NCBI RefSeq assembly: GCF_028698005.1
Contig: NZ_JAQVEJ010000015.1
Location: 1 to 32,071 of the forward strand
Direction: 5' to 3'
DNA from: Hydrogenophaga sp.
GTDB lineage: Bacteria; Pseudomonadota; Gammaproteobacteria; Burkholderiales; Burkholderiaceae_C
DNA: 32,071 nt
Positions within the stretch are counted from its first letter, which is position 1, and every line of letters starts with the position of its first letter. Positions 8,946-19,461 of the stretch are shown one piece after another. A program made the translations under genes and the position numbers. A model generated the notes under the pieces. It made no database searches and was not told where the DNA came from. It was given only the letters and a program-made list of their open reading frames with translations.

Positions 8946-10205
8946 ATGAATGACCAAGCCCTGCGCGTCGCCGACGCATTTCCCCCTCATGACGCCGACC
9001 TGAACACCGACCCAGCCCTGCGGCTGGTGCAACTGGCCCGCGAAACAGGTCTGCGCCCCTGGGTACTGCACGGCAAGACGCTGATACCCGTGGTGCAGGG
9101 TGGCATGGGGGTGGGGGTGTCGGCCGGCGGGCTGGCCGGTACCGTGGCACGCCACGGGGGCATGGGCACGGTGTCGTCGATCGACCTGCGCCGGTTGCAC
9201 CCTGACCTGATGGCCGAAACCGCCCCCCTGGAAAAGACGCAGAATGCGCGCGAGCGCATCGATCGGGCCAATTTCATCGCGCTCGACCGGGAAATCCGCC
9301 GCGCGCGCGAAATCGCCCAGGGACATGGCCTGATCGCCGTCAACGTGATGAAGGCCCTGTCGGCCTACGAGGACTACGTGCGCCAGGCGCTGGCCAGCGG
9401 GGTGGACGCCATCGTGGTCGGCGCCGGCCTGCCGCTGGACCTGCCGGACCTGGCCTGCGACCACCCCGATGTGGCGCTGATTCCCATCCTCTCGGATGCG
9501 CGCGGCGTGCAGCTGATCATCCGCAAGTGGGAGAAGAAGGGCCGCCTGCCCGATGCCATCGTCATCGAGCACCCGCGTCTGGCCGGCGGCCACCTGGGCG
9601 CGGCCCGCATCGACGACCTGGGCGATCACCGCTTCGACTTCGAGGTGGTCATCCCGCAGGTGCTGGCTTTCCTGCGCGAGGCCGGCATCGAGCGCGAGAT
9701 CCCGCTGATCGCCGCCGGTGGCATCAGTTCGCACGAGGACATCGAGCGGCTGCAGAACCTGGGTGCCAGCGCGGTACAGATGGGTACCGCGTTCGCCGTG
9801 ACGCAGGAGTGCGATGCCGACGCGGCATTCAAGCAGGTGCTGGCCGAGGCCCGGCCCGAGGACATCGTGGAGTTCGTGAGCGTAGCAGGTTTGCCGGCGA
9901 GGGCGGTGCGGACCCCCTGGTTGGACAAGTATTTGAGGGTGGAATCCAAGCTCAAGGCGGTGGCGCACGTCAAAAGCCGTTGTAATATGGCCTTCGACTG
10001 CCTCGCCCGTTGCGGATTGCGCGACGGCAAGGCCGAGATGGGCCAGTTCTGCATTGACCAGCAATTGGGGCATGCACTGGCCGGGGATCAGCGCAAAGGC
10101 CTGTTTTTCCGGGGGGCGGGACGTCTGCCCTTTGGCAGCGACATTCGCCCGGTGCGCGATCTCCTGCAATGGCTGCTGGCTGGACACCATCCGGCCGCGG
10201 CCTGA
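8946..10205 (+). CDS. Nitronate monooxygenase-family flavoprotein with Cys-rich C-terminal region
   Basis: 419-residue FMN TIM-barrel protein of the 2-nitropropane dioxygenase/nitronate monooxygenase family. Visible marks are IPVVQGGMGVGVS (about 40-52), ARHGGMGTVSS (about 62-72), the AGGHLG loop with the likely catalytic histidine, LIAAGGISSHEDIERL and GASAVQMGTAFAVT (FMN phosphate). Beyond the barrel lies a C-terminal stretch with four cysteines at 346, 352, 356 and 369, which short nitronate monooxygenases lack. Family members oxidise alkyl nitronates, while relatives such as FabK reduce enoyl-ACP, so the exact reaction is uncertain. ATG at 8946 is preferred because the extra nine residues of the longer frame are not family-like. 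It lies between the fdn operon and nrdJ, apparently as a separate unit. Confidence 0.8.
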   Translation: MNDQALRVADAFPPHDADLNTDPALRLVQLARETGLRPWVLHGKTLIPVVQGGMGVGVSAGGLAGTVARHGGMGTVSSIDLRRLHPDLMAETAPLEKTQNARERIDRANFIALDREIRRAREIAQGHGLIAVNVMKALSAYEDYVRQALASGVDAIVVGAGLPLDLPDLACDHPDVALIPILSDARGVQLIIRKWEKKGRLPDAIVIEHPRLAGGHLGAARIDDLGDHRFDFEVVIPQVLAFLREAGIEREIPLIAAGGISSHEDIERLQNLGASAVQMGTAFAVTQECDADAAFKQVLAEARPEDIVEFVSVAGLPARAVRTPWLDKYLRVESKLKAVAHVKSRCNMAFDCLARCGLRDGKAEMGQFCIDQQLGHALAGDQRKGLFFRGAGRLPFGSDIRPVRDLLQWLLAGHHPAAA

Positions 10206-10252
10206 TCCACCAGAGGCCGGCCACCAGCGCCGGCAACAGCTGAACGTACACC

Positions 10253-12691
10253 ATGAAACGAGATACCGAACTGCGGGCTCAGGACCTGACCCGCACCCAG
10301 CCCATCAGCCAGGACGTCCTGGCCGAGAAGTACCTGAAAGGGGACGAAACCGGCATCGAGGACCTGTTCCGGCGCGTGGCGCGGGCGCTGGCCTCGGTCG
10401 AGAAGGATGCGCTGCGTGCCGAATGGGAACAGAAGTTCCTGGACAACCTGCATGCCGGCGCCATCGGCGCCGGCCGCATCATGAGCGCGGCGGGCACCGA
10501 CATCCAGGCCACGCTGATCAACTGTTTCGTGCAGCCGGTGGGCGACTGCATCCAGGGCTTTGATGACGAGGGCTATCCCGGCATCTACGAGGCCCTGCGC
10601 GAGGCGGCCGAGACCATGCGCCGCGGTGGCGGCGTGGGCTATGACTTCTCGCGCATCCGGCCCAAGGGCGCCGAGGTGCGCGGCACGCACTCCATGGCCT
10701 CGGGCCCGTGCAGCTACATCAACGTGTTCGACCAGAGCTGCTCCACGGTCGAGAGCGCAGGCGCGCGGCGCGGCGCGCAGATGGGCGTGCTGCGCATCGA
10801 CCACCCGGACGTGCTGGAGTTCATCACCGCCAAGCGCACGCCCGGCCGCTGGAACAACTTCAATGTGTCGGTCGGCGTGCCCGACGCCTTCATGGAGGCG
10901 CTGGCGGCCGACCAGCCCTGGGAACTGGTGCACCGCGCCAAGCCCGGAGCCAGGCTGCTCGAGCAGGGCGCCTACCAGCGCGCCGACGGCCAGTGGGTCT
11001 ACCGCACCGTGGCGGCGCGCGAGCTGTGGGACACGATCATGACCTCGGCCTACGATTTCGCCGAGCCGGGTATCCTGTTCCTGGACCACATCAACCAGGA
11101 CAACAACCTGCGCTACTGCGAGGGCATCGCCGCGACCAACCCCTGTGGCGAACAGCCGCTGCCGTCCTACGGTTGCTGCGACCTGGGGCCGATCATCCTG
11201 ACGCGCTTCGTGCGCCATCCGTTCGGCTTTGGCGGCCTGCCCAGTTTCGACTTCGACGCCTTCGAGCAGGTGGTGGCCACCCAGGTGCGGGCACTGGACA
11301 ACGTGCTGGACCTGACCTTCTGGCCGCTGGAGCAGCAGCGCGCCGAGGCCCACGCCAAGCGCCGCATCGGCGTGGGTTTCACCGGCATGGGCAACACCCT
11401 GGCCATGCTGTGCCTGCGCTACGACCGCGAGGAAGGCCGCACGATGGCGGCGCAGATTGCCGAGCGCATGCGCAACGCCGCCTACCGCGCGTCGGTGGAA
11501 CTGGCCAAGGAAAAGGGCCCCTTCCCCAAATTCGAGGCCAACGGCTATCTGCAGGCCGGCACCTTCGCCAGTCGCCTGCCCAAGGACATCCAGCAGGCGA
11601 TCCGCAAGCACGGCATCCGCAACAGCCACCTGCTGTCGATCGCACCCACCGGCACCGTGAGCCTGGCCTTTGCCGACAACGCCTCCAACGGCATCGAGCC
11701 GCCGTTCTCCTGGACCTACCGGCGCAAGAAGCGCGAGGCCGATGGCTCGACCAGCGAGTACGCGGTGGAAGACCATGCCTGGCGCCTGTACCGCGAACTC
11801 GGCGGCGATGCCGACCAGCTGCCCGAGTATTTCGTCAATGCGCTGGCGATGACGGCGGACGAGCACATCGCCATGATGGAGGCGGTGCAGCCCTTCGTGG
11901 ACACGGCCATCTCCAAGACGGTCAATGTGCCGGCCGAGTACCCCTACGAGGATTTCAAGGGCCTGTACCGGCAGGCCTGGCGTGCCCGGCTCAAGGGCCT
12001 GGCCACCTACCGGCCCAACACCATCCTGGGGTCGGTGCTCGACACCGGGGCGCCCGAGGCCAAGGCCAAGGAGGAGGTCGCCGCCCCGCCGGTGGACCCG
12101 ATGCGCACGGTGATCGAAAGCCGGCCCAAGGGCGCGCTGTCGGCCGTGGCCGACAAGATCGAGTACTGGACGCAGGAAGGCCACAAGACGCTGTACATCA
12201 TCGTCTCGTTCCTGCCGGTGCCCGCCGCCGACGGCGTGGGCACGGTGGAGCGCGCGATCGAGTTCTTCATGCCGGTGGGCCAGAGCGGCGAGTCGCAGCA
12301 GTGGATCACCTCGACCATGCGCATGCTGTCGCTGGCCGCGCGCGGCGGCTTCCTGGGCCGCGCGCTGCGCGACATGCGCAAGGTGGCCTGGGACCGCGGC
12401 CCGGTGCGTCTGGGCACCTACGAAAAGGCCGACGGCACGCACGTGCCGATGTGGCACGACTCCGAGGTGGCGGCGATTGCCTTCGCGATCCAGAACATCC
12501 TGGCACGCCGTGCCGAGCATGTGGCGAACCACAAGGCGTCTTCGATGACGCCCGCGGCGCCCGAGCTGCCCGGCATGCCGACCGGCGTCATGGCCGGCAA
12601 GAAATGCCCGGAATGCGGCGCGCATGCCATGATCCGCAAGGACGGGTGCGATTACTGCACTTCCTGCGGGCACCTGGGGTCTTGCGGCTGA
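10253..12691 (+). CDS. nrdJ: Adenosylcobalamin-dependent (class II) ribonucleotide reductase
   Basis: 812-residue enzyme that makes deoxyribonucleotides using vitamin B12, with or without oxygen. The redox cysteine is in LINCFVQPVGD (Cys91). The active-site signature NPCGEQPLPSYGCCDLG has Asn296, Cys298 (thiyl radical) and Glu300. GGGVGYDFSRIRPKG (about 125-139) and SIAPTGTVSLAFADN (about 460-480) are further family blocks. The C terminus ends in a zinc-ribbon-like tail (Cys785, 788, 799, 802, 805, 811) whose last cysteines probably re-reduce the active site. It is a single-gene unit with a strong terminator. The 47-base gap upstream is too short for a cobalamin riboswitch, and no NrdR box is evident there. 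Confidence 0.95.
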   Translation: MKRDTELRAQDLTRTQPISQDVLAEKYLKGDETGIEDLFRRVARALASVEKDALRAEWEQKFLDNLHAGAIGAGRIMSAAGTDIQATLINCFVQPVGDCIQGFDDEGYPGIYEALREAAETMRRGGGVGYDFSRIRPKGAEVRGTHSMASGPCSYINVFDQSCSTVESAGARRGAQMGVLRIDHPDVLEFITAKRTPGRWNNFNVSVGVPDAFMEALAADQPWELVHRAKPGARLLEQGAYQRADGQWVYRTVAARELWDTIMTSAYDFAEPGILFLDHINQDNNLRYCEGIAATNPCGEQPLPSYGCCDLGPIILTRFVRHPFGFGGLPSFDFDAFEQVVATQVRALDNVLDLTFWPLEQQRAEAHAKRRIGVGFTGMGNTLAMLCLRYDREEGRTMAAQIAERMRNAAYRASVELAKEKGPFPKFEANGYLQAGTFASRLPKDIQQAIRKHGIRNSHLLSIAPTGTVSLAFADNASNGIEPPFSWTYRRKKREADGSTSEYAVEDHAWRLYRELGGDADQLPEYFVNALAMTADEHIAMMEAVQPFVDTAISKTVNVPAEYPYEDFKGLYRQAWRARLKGLATYRPNTILGSVLDTGAPEAKAKEEVAAPPVDPMRTVIESRPKGALSAVADKIEYWTQEGHKTLYIIVSFLPVPAADGVGTVERAIEFFMPVGQSGESQQWITSTMRMLSLAARGGFLGRALRDMRKVAWDRGPVRLGTYEKADGTHVPMWHDSEVAAIAFAIQNILARRAEHVANHKASSMTPAAPELPGMPTGVMAGKKCPECGAHAMIRKDGCDYCTSCGHLGSCG

Positions 12692-12717
12692 CCGGCGCAG
12701 GTCCCTCACGGCCAGAA

Positions 12718-12751
12718 GGCCGGTGCCCTTGAAAGGGCGCCGGCCTTTTTT
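12718..12751 (+). terminator. Rho-independent terminator of nrdJ
   Basis: An 11-bp stem (12718-12728 with 12735-12745, one G-U pair), loop TTGAAA, then six T (12746-12751), starting 27 bases after the nrdJ stop. The facing crotonase gene ends at 12772. No A-run precedes the stem, so it should work in the nrdJ direction only. Confidence 0.92.
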
Positions 12752-12771
12752 GTCGTGAAGAGAAGAAGGGA

Positions 12772-13563
12772 TCAGCGTCCCTGGAAGCGTGCCGGCTGCT
12801 TGTCCAGGAAGGCGGCGATGCCTGAGGGCAGATCGGCGGTGTGGGCGCAGTCGTTGAAGGCGCTGGCCTCGGCCGCCAGTTGGGCCGCCAGGTCGCGCTG
12901 GAAGCCCTCGCGCATCAGGCGCCGCATGTGGCCATGGGCCACCGTGGGACCATCGGCCAGGCGCCGGGCCAGTGCCTGCACGGCGGCTTCCAGCTCGCCG
13001 GCCGGCAGCACGCGGTTGATGAGGCCGGTGTGCAGGGCCTCCTGCGCATCGAAGGTCTCACCCAGCAGGGCGATTTCGAGCGCCTTGCGCAGGCCGACCA
13101 GCCGTGGCAGGAACCATGAGGCGCCGACATCGCACGAGGTGCCGAGGTTGATGTAGGCCAGGTTGAAGCGCGTGCCTTCGGCCGCCAGCACGAAATCGGC
13201 GTGCAGCATCAGGCTCAGGCCACCGCCGGCGGCCGCACCGTGCACCTGCGCGATCACGGGGGCGTTGAGCCCGTGCATGAGCAGCATGGCCTCGTTCAGC
13301 GGCGTGAGCAGGTCCGCCGCCCCCCGCGCCGGGTCGGCGCGCAGCGTGGGCAGGTCGCCGCCGGCGACGAAGGCCTTGCCGGCGCCACGCATCACCACGG
13401 CACGCACCGACGCGTCGTCCGAGAGCGCGCGCATGGCCGCGAGGAAGGCCTGGGCCATCGGCACATCGATCGCGTTGAGCGCGGCGGGCCGGTTGAAGGT
13501 CAGCGTGGCGATAGCCCCTTCGCGGGTGAGCAGCAGGGGAGAGGCGTCGGACAGGTCGGACAT
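12772..13563 (-). CDS. Enoyl-CoA hydratase/isomerase (crotonase) family protein, PaaG-like active site
   Basis: 263-residue crotonase-fold protein, last gene of the liv/CoA-ligase operon. Oxyanion-hole segments are AFVAGGDL (about 63-70) and VHGAAAGGGLSLML (about 107-120). The next block reads FNLAYINLGTSCDVGASWF then LPRLVG. The glutamate of the usual hydratase PE(I/V)xLG motif is absent, while an aspartate sits where PaaG-type isomerases have their PDxG aspartate. That favours a double-bond isomerase or another crotonase reaction over simple hydration. It would act in the cytoplasm on the CoA thioester made by the ligase just upstream (27 bases between the genes). Substrate unknown. Confidence 0.85.
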   Translation of the reverse strand: MSDLSDASPLLLTREGAIATLTFNRPAALNAIDVPMAQAFLAAMRALSDDASVRAVVMRGAGKAFVAGGDLPTLRADPARGAADLLTPLNEAMLLMHGLNAPVIAQVHGAAAGGGLSLMLHADFVLAAEGTRFNLAYINLGTSCDVGASWFLPRLVGLRKALEIALLGETFDAQEALHTGLINRVLPAGELEAAVQALARRLADGPTVAHGHMRRLMREGFQRDLAAQLAAEASAFNDCAHTADLPSGIAAFLDKQPARFQGR

Positions 13564-13590
13564 GGGGCAGGGTCTCGGGTGAGAGAAGGG

Positions 13591-15414
<1,824 letters not shown>

Positions 15415-15419
15415 GGCGG

Positions 15420-16241
15420 TTACGACAACCAGCGCTTGCGGCGCTTGTAGTGCTTGATGTGCCGGAAACTCTTGGCCTCGCCGCTGCCGCCCATGCCGAG
15501 GTAGAACTCGCGCACGTCGGGGTCATTGGCCAGGCGCTCGGCCGTGCCGTCGATGACGATCTTGCCGTTCTCCATGATGTAGCCCTGGTGGGCCACGGCC
15601 AGCGCGACGGTGGCGTTCTGCTCGACCAGCAGCATCGAGGTGCCGTGCTCGGCGTTGATGCGCGCGATGATGCCGAAGATGTCTTCGGTGAGCTTGGGCG
15701 ACAGGCCCAGCGAGGGTTCGTCCAGCAGCATGAGCTGGGGCCGGGCGATGAGCGCGCGGCCGATGGCCAGCATCTGCTGCTCGCCACCGGAGAGGTAGCC
15801 TGCCAGGCCCTTGCGACGCTCGTGCAGGCGCGGGAAATAGCTGTAGACCAGATCGAAGTCGGGCGCGCCGGTGCCGCTGCGGCCGGTGAGGGCGTAGGTG
15901 GAGGCGATGAGGTTCTCCTCCACCGTCAGGTCCTCGAACACGCGGCGACCCTCCATCACGTGCGACAGGCCCTGGCGCACGAGTTGCTGCGGCGGCACGC
16001 CGGCCGTGTCTTGGCCGTTGAACAGCACCGTGCCCGATTCGAGTTCGCCGTTCTCCAGCGAGAGCAGGCCCGAGATCGCCTTGAGCGTGGTGCTCTTGCC
16101 CGCGCCGTTGCTGCCCAGCAGCGCCACGATCTGGCCGCGCGGCACGGCCAGCGACAGGCCGCGCAGGGCCTGCACCGCCTTGTTGTAGATGACCTCGATG
16201 TTGTTGACCTCGAGGACCTGGCTGCTGAGTGGAGACGGCAT
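15420..16241 (-). CDS. Branched-chain amino acid-type ABC transporter ATPase (LivF-like)
   Basis: 273-residue ATP-binding subunit. Walker A is LLGSNGAGKST (about 41-51), the ABC signature is LSGGEQQMLAIGRAL (about 149-163), and Walker B is LMLLDEPSLGLSP. It would pair with the LivG-like ATPase encoded at 19461-20315 to drive the LivH/LivM permeases. A basic C-terminal extension of about 20 residues (GEAKSFRHIKHYKRRKRW) goes beyond ordinary LivF. Such extensions seem common in versions linked to CoA ligases, which is my recollection and not checked. It is separated from the binding-protein gene by 68 bases containing a hairpin, and from the CoA ligase by five bases. Confidence 0.93.
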   Translation of the reverse strand: MPSPLSSQVLEVNNIEVIYNKAVQALRGLSLAVPRGQIVALLGSNGAGKSTTLKAISGLLSLENGELESGTVLFNGQDTAGVPPQQLVRQGLSHVMEGRRVFEDLTVEENLIASTYALTGRSGTGAPDFDLVYSYFPRLHERRKGLAGYLSGGEQQMLAIGRALIARPQLMLLDEPSLGLSPKLTEDIFGIIARINAEHGTSMLLVEQNATVALAVAHQGYIMENGKIVIDGTAERLANDPDVREFYLGMGGSGEAKSFRHIKHYKRRKRWLS

Positions 16242-16254
16242 GGCGGGTTACCTC

Positions 16255-16272
16255 GGGCCGCTTCGCGGGCCC
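16255..16272 (-). other. Intercistronic hairpin after the substrate-binding protein gene
   Basis: GGGC (16255-16258) and CGC (16259-16261) pair with GCG (16265-16267) and GCCC (16269-16272), with one bulged G and loop TTC. It lies between the binding-protein stop and livF. Hairpins in this position often raise the level of binding-protein mRNA relative to downstream genes. There is no T-run, so it is not a full terminator. Confidence 0.4.
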
Positions 16273-16309
16273 CCGTATCGGGAGAAGACGAAGCGGCGCA
16301 GGGAGTGCA

Positions 16310-17500
16310 TCAGAGTTTGATCCAGTCGGAGACGGCCACCATCTTCTGCGCCTTCATGTCGGCCCGGTAGACCCGGCCCACCGGGATGGAGTTGCCGCTG
16401 ATGGTGATGGGCGTGCCGATGATGCCGCCGGTGTCGAAGTCCTTGATGGAGTTCAGGGCGGCCTTGAGGTTCTTGCCGTTGAGCGGCTGGCCGGCGGCCA
16501 GCGTGCGTTTGGCCGATTCCAGGAACAGCATGGCCGTCAGGAAGCCCTGCAGGTAGGCCGTGCTCTGGTACTCGGGGCGCATGGCGCGGATCTTCTCCAG
16601 CATCGGCGCCTTCTCGGTGTCGTAGTAGTAGCGGAACGGCATCACGCCCATGAAGCCGTCGCCGTCCGGACCCATCTTCATCACCGTGGAGCTGTCCATG
16701 GTCCAGAAGGTGCCCATCCACTTGCTGGTCATGCCCTGCTGCTTGCCCTGGGTGATGAACTCGGGGATGGGCGCGAGGATGTAGCCGTGGAAGATGGTGT
16801 AGTCGGGCGCGGCGCGGCGCAGCTTGATGACCTCGGTGGACACGTCCACGCTGCCGGCGGGCGTCATGATCTTGACCGGCACCGACAGGCCCAGCTTCTT
16901 GGCCAGGGCCTCGCTCTCGTCGATCGGATCGCGGCCGAACTCCGAGTCGGAATAGACGAAGGCCACCTTGGCGCCCGGCTTTTCCTTGGCGATGTGGTTC
17001 AGCAGGATGCCGAACATCTCGGTGTAGTCGGGGCCGACCAGGAACTGGTTCGGGTACTTCTTCGGGTCGTTGAGCTCGGTGGCGAACGAGGCACCGGCCA
17101 TCAGGATGTTGCCGTTGCGCTCCAGCTCGGGGTTGATGGTCTTGGAAAAGCCCGTCGAGTCGCCGTAATAGAGGTTCACCTTGTTCTGGCTGGTGATCTT
17201 CTTGAACGCCGCCACCGACACGTCGACCTTGTAGCCGGTGTCCTCGGGCACGTAGCGCACCTTGCGGCCCGCGATGCCGCCGGCGTCGTTGACGATCTTC
17301 ACATAGTCGGCGATGCCCGCGTTGATGCCCACGCCGGCGAACGCGAACACGCCCGTCATCGGGATGGAGCCGCCGATGACGATTTCCTCGGCGCCCTGCG
17401 CCAGCACCGACAGCGGGTGTGTCAGTGCGGCGGCACCGGCCGTGGCGGCGGCGCCCAGCATCAGTTGGCGGCGCCGGATGGAAGTGCTTGTCTTGCCCAT
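16310..17500 (-). CDS. ABC transporter periplasmic substrate-binding protein, LivK-like (Peripla_BP_6)
   Basis: 396-residue periplasmic receptor of the branched-chain amino acid/amide type. The first about 35 residues form an export signal with an RRRQLML start and a cut after SVLAQ, which suggests Tat or Sec export. The mature part opens with EEIVIGGSIPMTGVFAFAG, the usual first strand of this fold, and continues with VAFVYSDSEFGRDP in the hinge region and TAYLQGFLTAMLFLESA near the end. No lipobox is seen. AAGGAG lies six bases before the start. Such receptors bind amino acids, amides, urea or aromatic and aliphatic acids; the downstream CoA ligase argues for an acid. Confidence 0.92.
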   Translation of the reverse strand: MGKTSTSIRRRQLMLGAAATAGAAALTHPLSVLAQGAEEIVIGGSIPMTGVFAFAGVGINAGIADYVKIVNDAGGIAGRKVRYVPEDTGYKVDVSVAAFKKITSQNKVNLYYGDSTGFSKTINPELERNGNILMAGASFATELNDPKKYPNQFLVGPDYTEMFGILLNHIAKEKPGAKVAFVYSDSEFGRDPIDESEALAKKLGLSVPVKIMTPAGSVDVSTEVIKLRRAAPDYTIFHGYILAPIPEFITQGKQQGMTSKWMGTFWTMDSSTVMKMGPDGDGFMGVMPFRYYYDTEKAPMLEKIRAMRPEYQSTAYLQGFLTAMLFLESAKRTLAAGQPLNGKNLKAALNSIKDFDTGGIIGTPITISGNSIPVGRVYRADMKAQKMVAVSDWIKL

Positions 17501-17531
17501 GTCTGTCTCCTTGCTTGTGGTGGCGAAATGC

Positions 17532-18569
17532 TCAGTTGCGGAAGGGCCAAAGGTGGAAGAACCGGCGCGTGCGGCGCCACATTTCTGCGAGCCCCAGCGG
17601 CTCGAAGACCAGAAATCCGATGATCAGCGCGCCGAAGACCACCAGGCGCACCGGCGAGAGGAAGACCGTCAGCTCGATGCCGCCGGGCAGCAGGTCGAAC
17701 ACCAGCTTGAGCAGCTCGGGCACCATGGTCATGAACGCGGCACCCAGGATGGAGCCGAGGATGGAGCCCATGCCGCCGACGATGATGGCCGCGAGGAAGA
17801 AGATCGACATCGACAGCGGAAAGCTCTCGGGCGTGACGACGCGGAAGAAGTAGGCCCAGAGGCCCCCGGCCACGCCGGCGTAGAACGATGACAGCCCGAA
17901 GGACAGCAGCTTGTAGCGCAGCAGCGGGATGCCCAGCACCTCGGCCGAGATGTCGCGGTCGCGGATGGCGATGAAGGCGCGTCCGATGCGGGTACGGAAC
18001 AGGTTGGCCGCGCCCAGCAGCATCAGCACCATCACCGGCACGATCAGCCAGTACAGGCGGAACGAGGTGTCCAGGTCGATGCCGAACACGCGTGCCGGCT
18101 GCATCGAGATGCCCCCGGTGCCCCCCGTGATCGCCAGGTTGGCGAACAGGAAGTGGGCGATGAACGAGGCGGCGATGGTGGCGATGGCCAGGTACAGGCC
18201 CTTGACGCGCAGCGAGGGGATGCCCACGATCACGCCGCCGACCATGGCCACGGCGCCGGCGGCCAGCAGGTTGAGCACGAAGGGCGTGTTCCAGTGCGCC
18301 TGCACGATGGCCACCGTGTACGCGCCCAGACCCATGAACGCGGCCTGGCCCAGACTCACCAGGCCGGTGTAGCCGGTGAGGATGTTCAGGCCCGTGGCGC
18401 TGGCGACGTTGATCGCCACCAGGCAGGCCATGTAGAGCCAGTAGTCGCTGGCCATGAACGGGAACAGCGCCAGCAGCGCGGCCGCGATGGCCAGCCACAC
18501 CTTCTGCGTGCGCGAATCGAACAGCGCCGCGTCGGCAACGTAGCTTTCCTTGAGGGTTCCGATGCGCAT
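17532..18569 (-). CDS. Branched-chain amino acid-type ABC permease (LivM-like)
   Basis: 345-residue integral membrane permease with about nine hydrophobic helices. Family marks include NILTGYTGLVSLGQAAFMGLG (about 65-85), the cytoplasmic coupling segment FRTRIGRAFIAIRDRDISAEVLG (about 190-212), and GGMGSILGSILGAAF near the C terminus. It would form the transport channel with the LivH-like partner encoded 13 bases upstream. The N-terminal 20 residues are hydrophilic, longer than in E. coli transport proteins of this type but ordinary for LivM. Confidence 0.93.
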   Translation of the reverse strand: MRIGTLKESYVADAALFDSRTQKVWLAIAAALLALFPFMASDYWLYMACLVAINVASATGLNILTGYTGLVSLGQAAFMGLGAYTVAIVQAHWNTPFVLNLLAAGAVAMVGGVIVGIPSLRVKGLYLAIATIAASFIAHFLFANLAITGGTGGISMQPARVFGIDLDTSFRLYWLIVPVMVLMLLGAANLFRTRIGRAFIAIRDRDISAEVLGIPLLRYKLLSFGLSSFYAGVAGGLWAYFFRVVTPESFPLSMSIFFLAAIIVGGMGSILGSILGAAFMTMVPELLKLVFDLLPGGIELTVFLSPVRLVVFGALIIGFLVFEPLGLAEMWRRTRRFFHLWPFRN

Positions 18570-18582
18570 GTGGGGTCAGCCC

Positions 18583-19461
18583 TTACAGACGTTCGATCTC
18601 GTGCGTGCCAAACAGGCCGTAGGGGCGCACCATCAGGATCGCCACCAGCACGAGGAAGGTGGCCAGCAGCTTGTACTCGCCCCCGAGGAAGGCGCCGGCG
18701 AGTGCCTCGACCACGCCGATGAGCAGGCCGCCGATGAGGGCGCCGAGCACGCTGTCCAGACCGCCGACGATCACCACCACCAGCACCGACAGGCCGAACA
18801 CCCCCATGCTCGAGGAGATGCCGCCGATGGAGCCGACGATGATGCCGGAGACGGCCGCGAGCATGGCCGAGGCGACCCAGGCCAGCGAGAACACGCGAGG
18901 CACGTTGATGCCGACCGAATAGGCCGCGGCCTGGTCGCTGGCCGTGGCGCGCAGGGCCACGCCGCCGCGCCAGTAGCGGAACAGCAGCAGCACGGCCGCG
19001 ATGAACAAGGCGGCGACCACCGCGCCCCAGAACACCTTGGGTGCGAGAAAGGCGTCGCCGACCATGATCGGACTGGTCGGCATGAAGTCGGGCAGGCGCC
19101 GCTGGTCGGCGCTCCAGAGGATCTCGACCAGCCCCACCAGCACCGAGCCCAGGCCGACGGTGACCATGAACACCGAGATCGGCGGCTCGCCCAGCAGCGG
19201 CCGGATCACCGTGCGCTCGATCACCGCGCCCAGCACCCCGCTGGCGAGCACGGCCGCGGGAATCGCCAGCCACAGCGGCAGCGCCCACATGGCGGAGAAG
19301 GTGAAGAACAGGTAGGCGCCGGCCATCAGCATCTCGCCGATGGCGATGTTGACCACGCGCGTGGCCTTGTAGACCATGACGAAGGCCAGCGCCGCCAGGG
19401 CGTACAGGCCCCCGCTGGCCAGGCCGGTGAGGCTGATCTCGAACAGGTAGGCCCAATCCAT
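18583..19461 (-). CDS. Branched-chain amino acid-type ABC permease (LivH-like)
   Basis: 292-residue permease beginning MDWAYLFEISLTGLASGGLY. Typical LivH segments are ALAFVMVYKATRVVNIAIGEM (about 26-46), the coupling loop WRGGVALRATASDQAAAYSVG (about 165-185), and VVVIVGGLDSVLGALIGGLL near residue 235. The ATG at 19461 shares its A with the TGA of the livG-like gene (TGATG), so translation is coupled. A much longer open frame upstream is only a shadow over livG. It works with the LivM-like permease to move the substrate across the inner membrane. Confidence 0.93.
   Translation of the reverse strand: MDWAYLFEISLTGLASGGLYALAALAFVMVYKATRVVNIAIGEMLMAGAYLFFTFSAMWALPLWLAIPAAVLASGVLGAVIERTVIRPLLGEPPISVFMVTVGLGSVLVGLVEILWSADQRRLPDFMPTSPIMVGDAFLAPKVFWGAVVAALFIAAVLLLFRYWRGGVALRATASDQAAAYSVGINVPRVFSLAWVASAMLAAVSGIIVGSIGGISSSMGVFGLSVLVVVIVGGLDSVLGALIGGLLIGVVEALAGAFLGGEYKLLATFLVLVAILMVRPYGLFGTHEIERL

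Noticed and set aside
10206-10252. Cobalamin riboswitch before the B12-dependent nrdJ
   Set aside because: The gap is only 47 bases and lacks the B12-box; the upstream coding sequence shows nothing like it.
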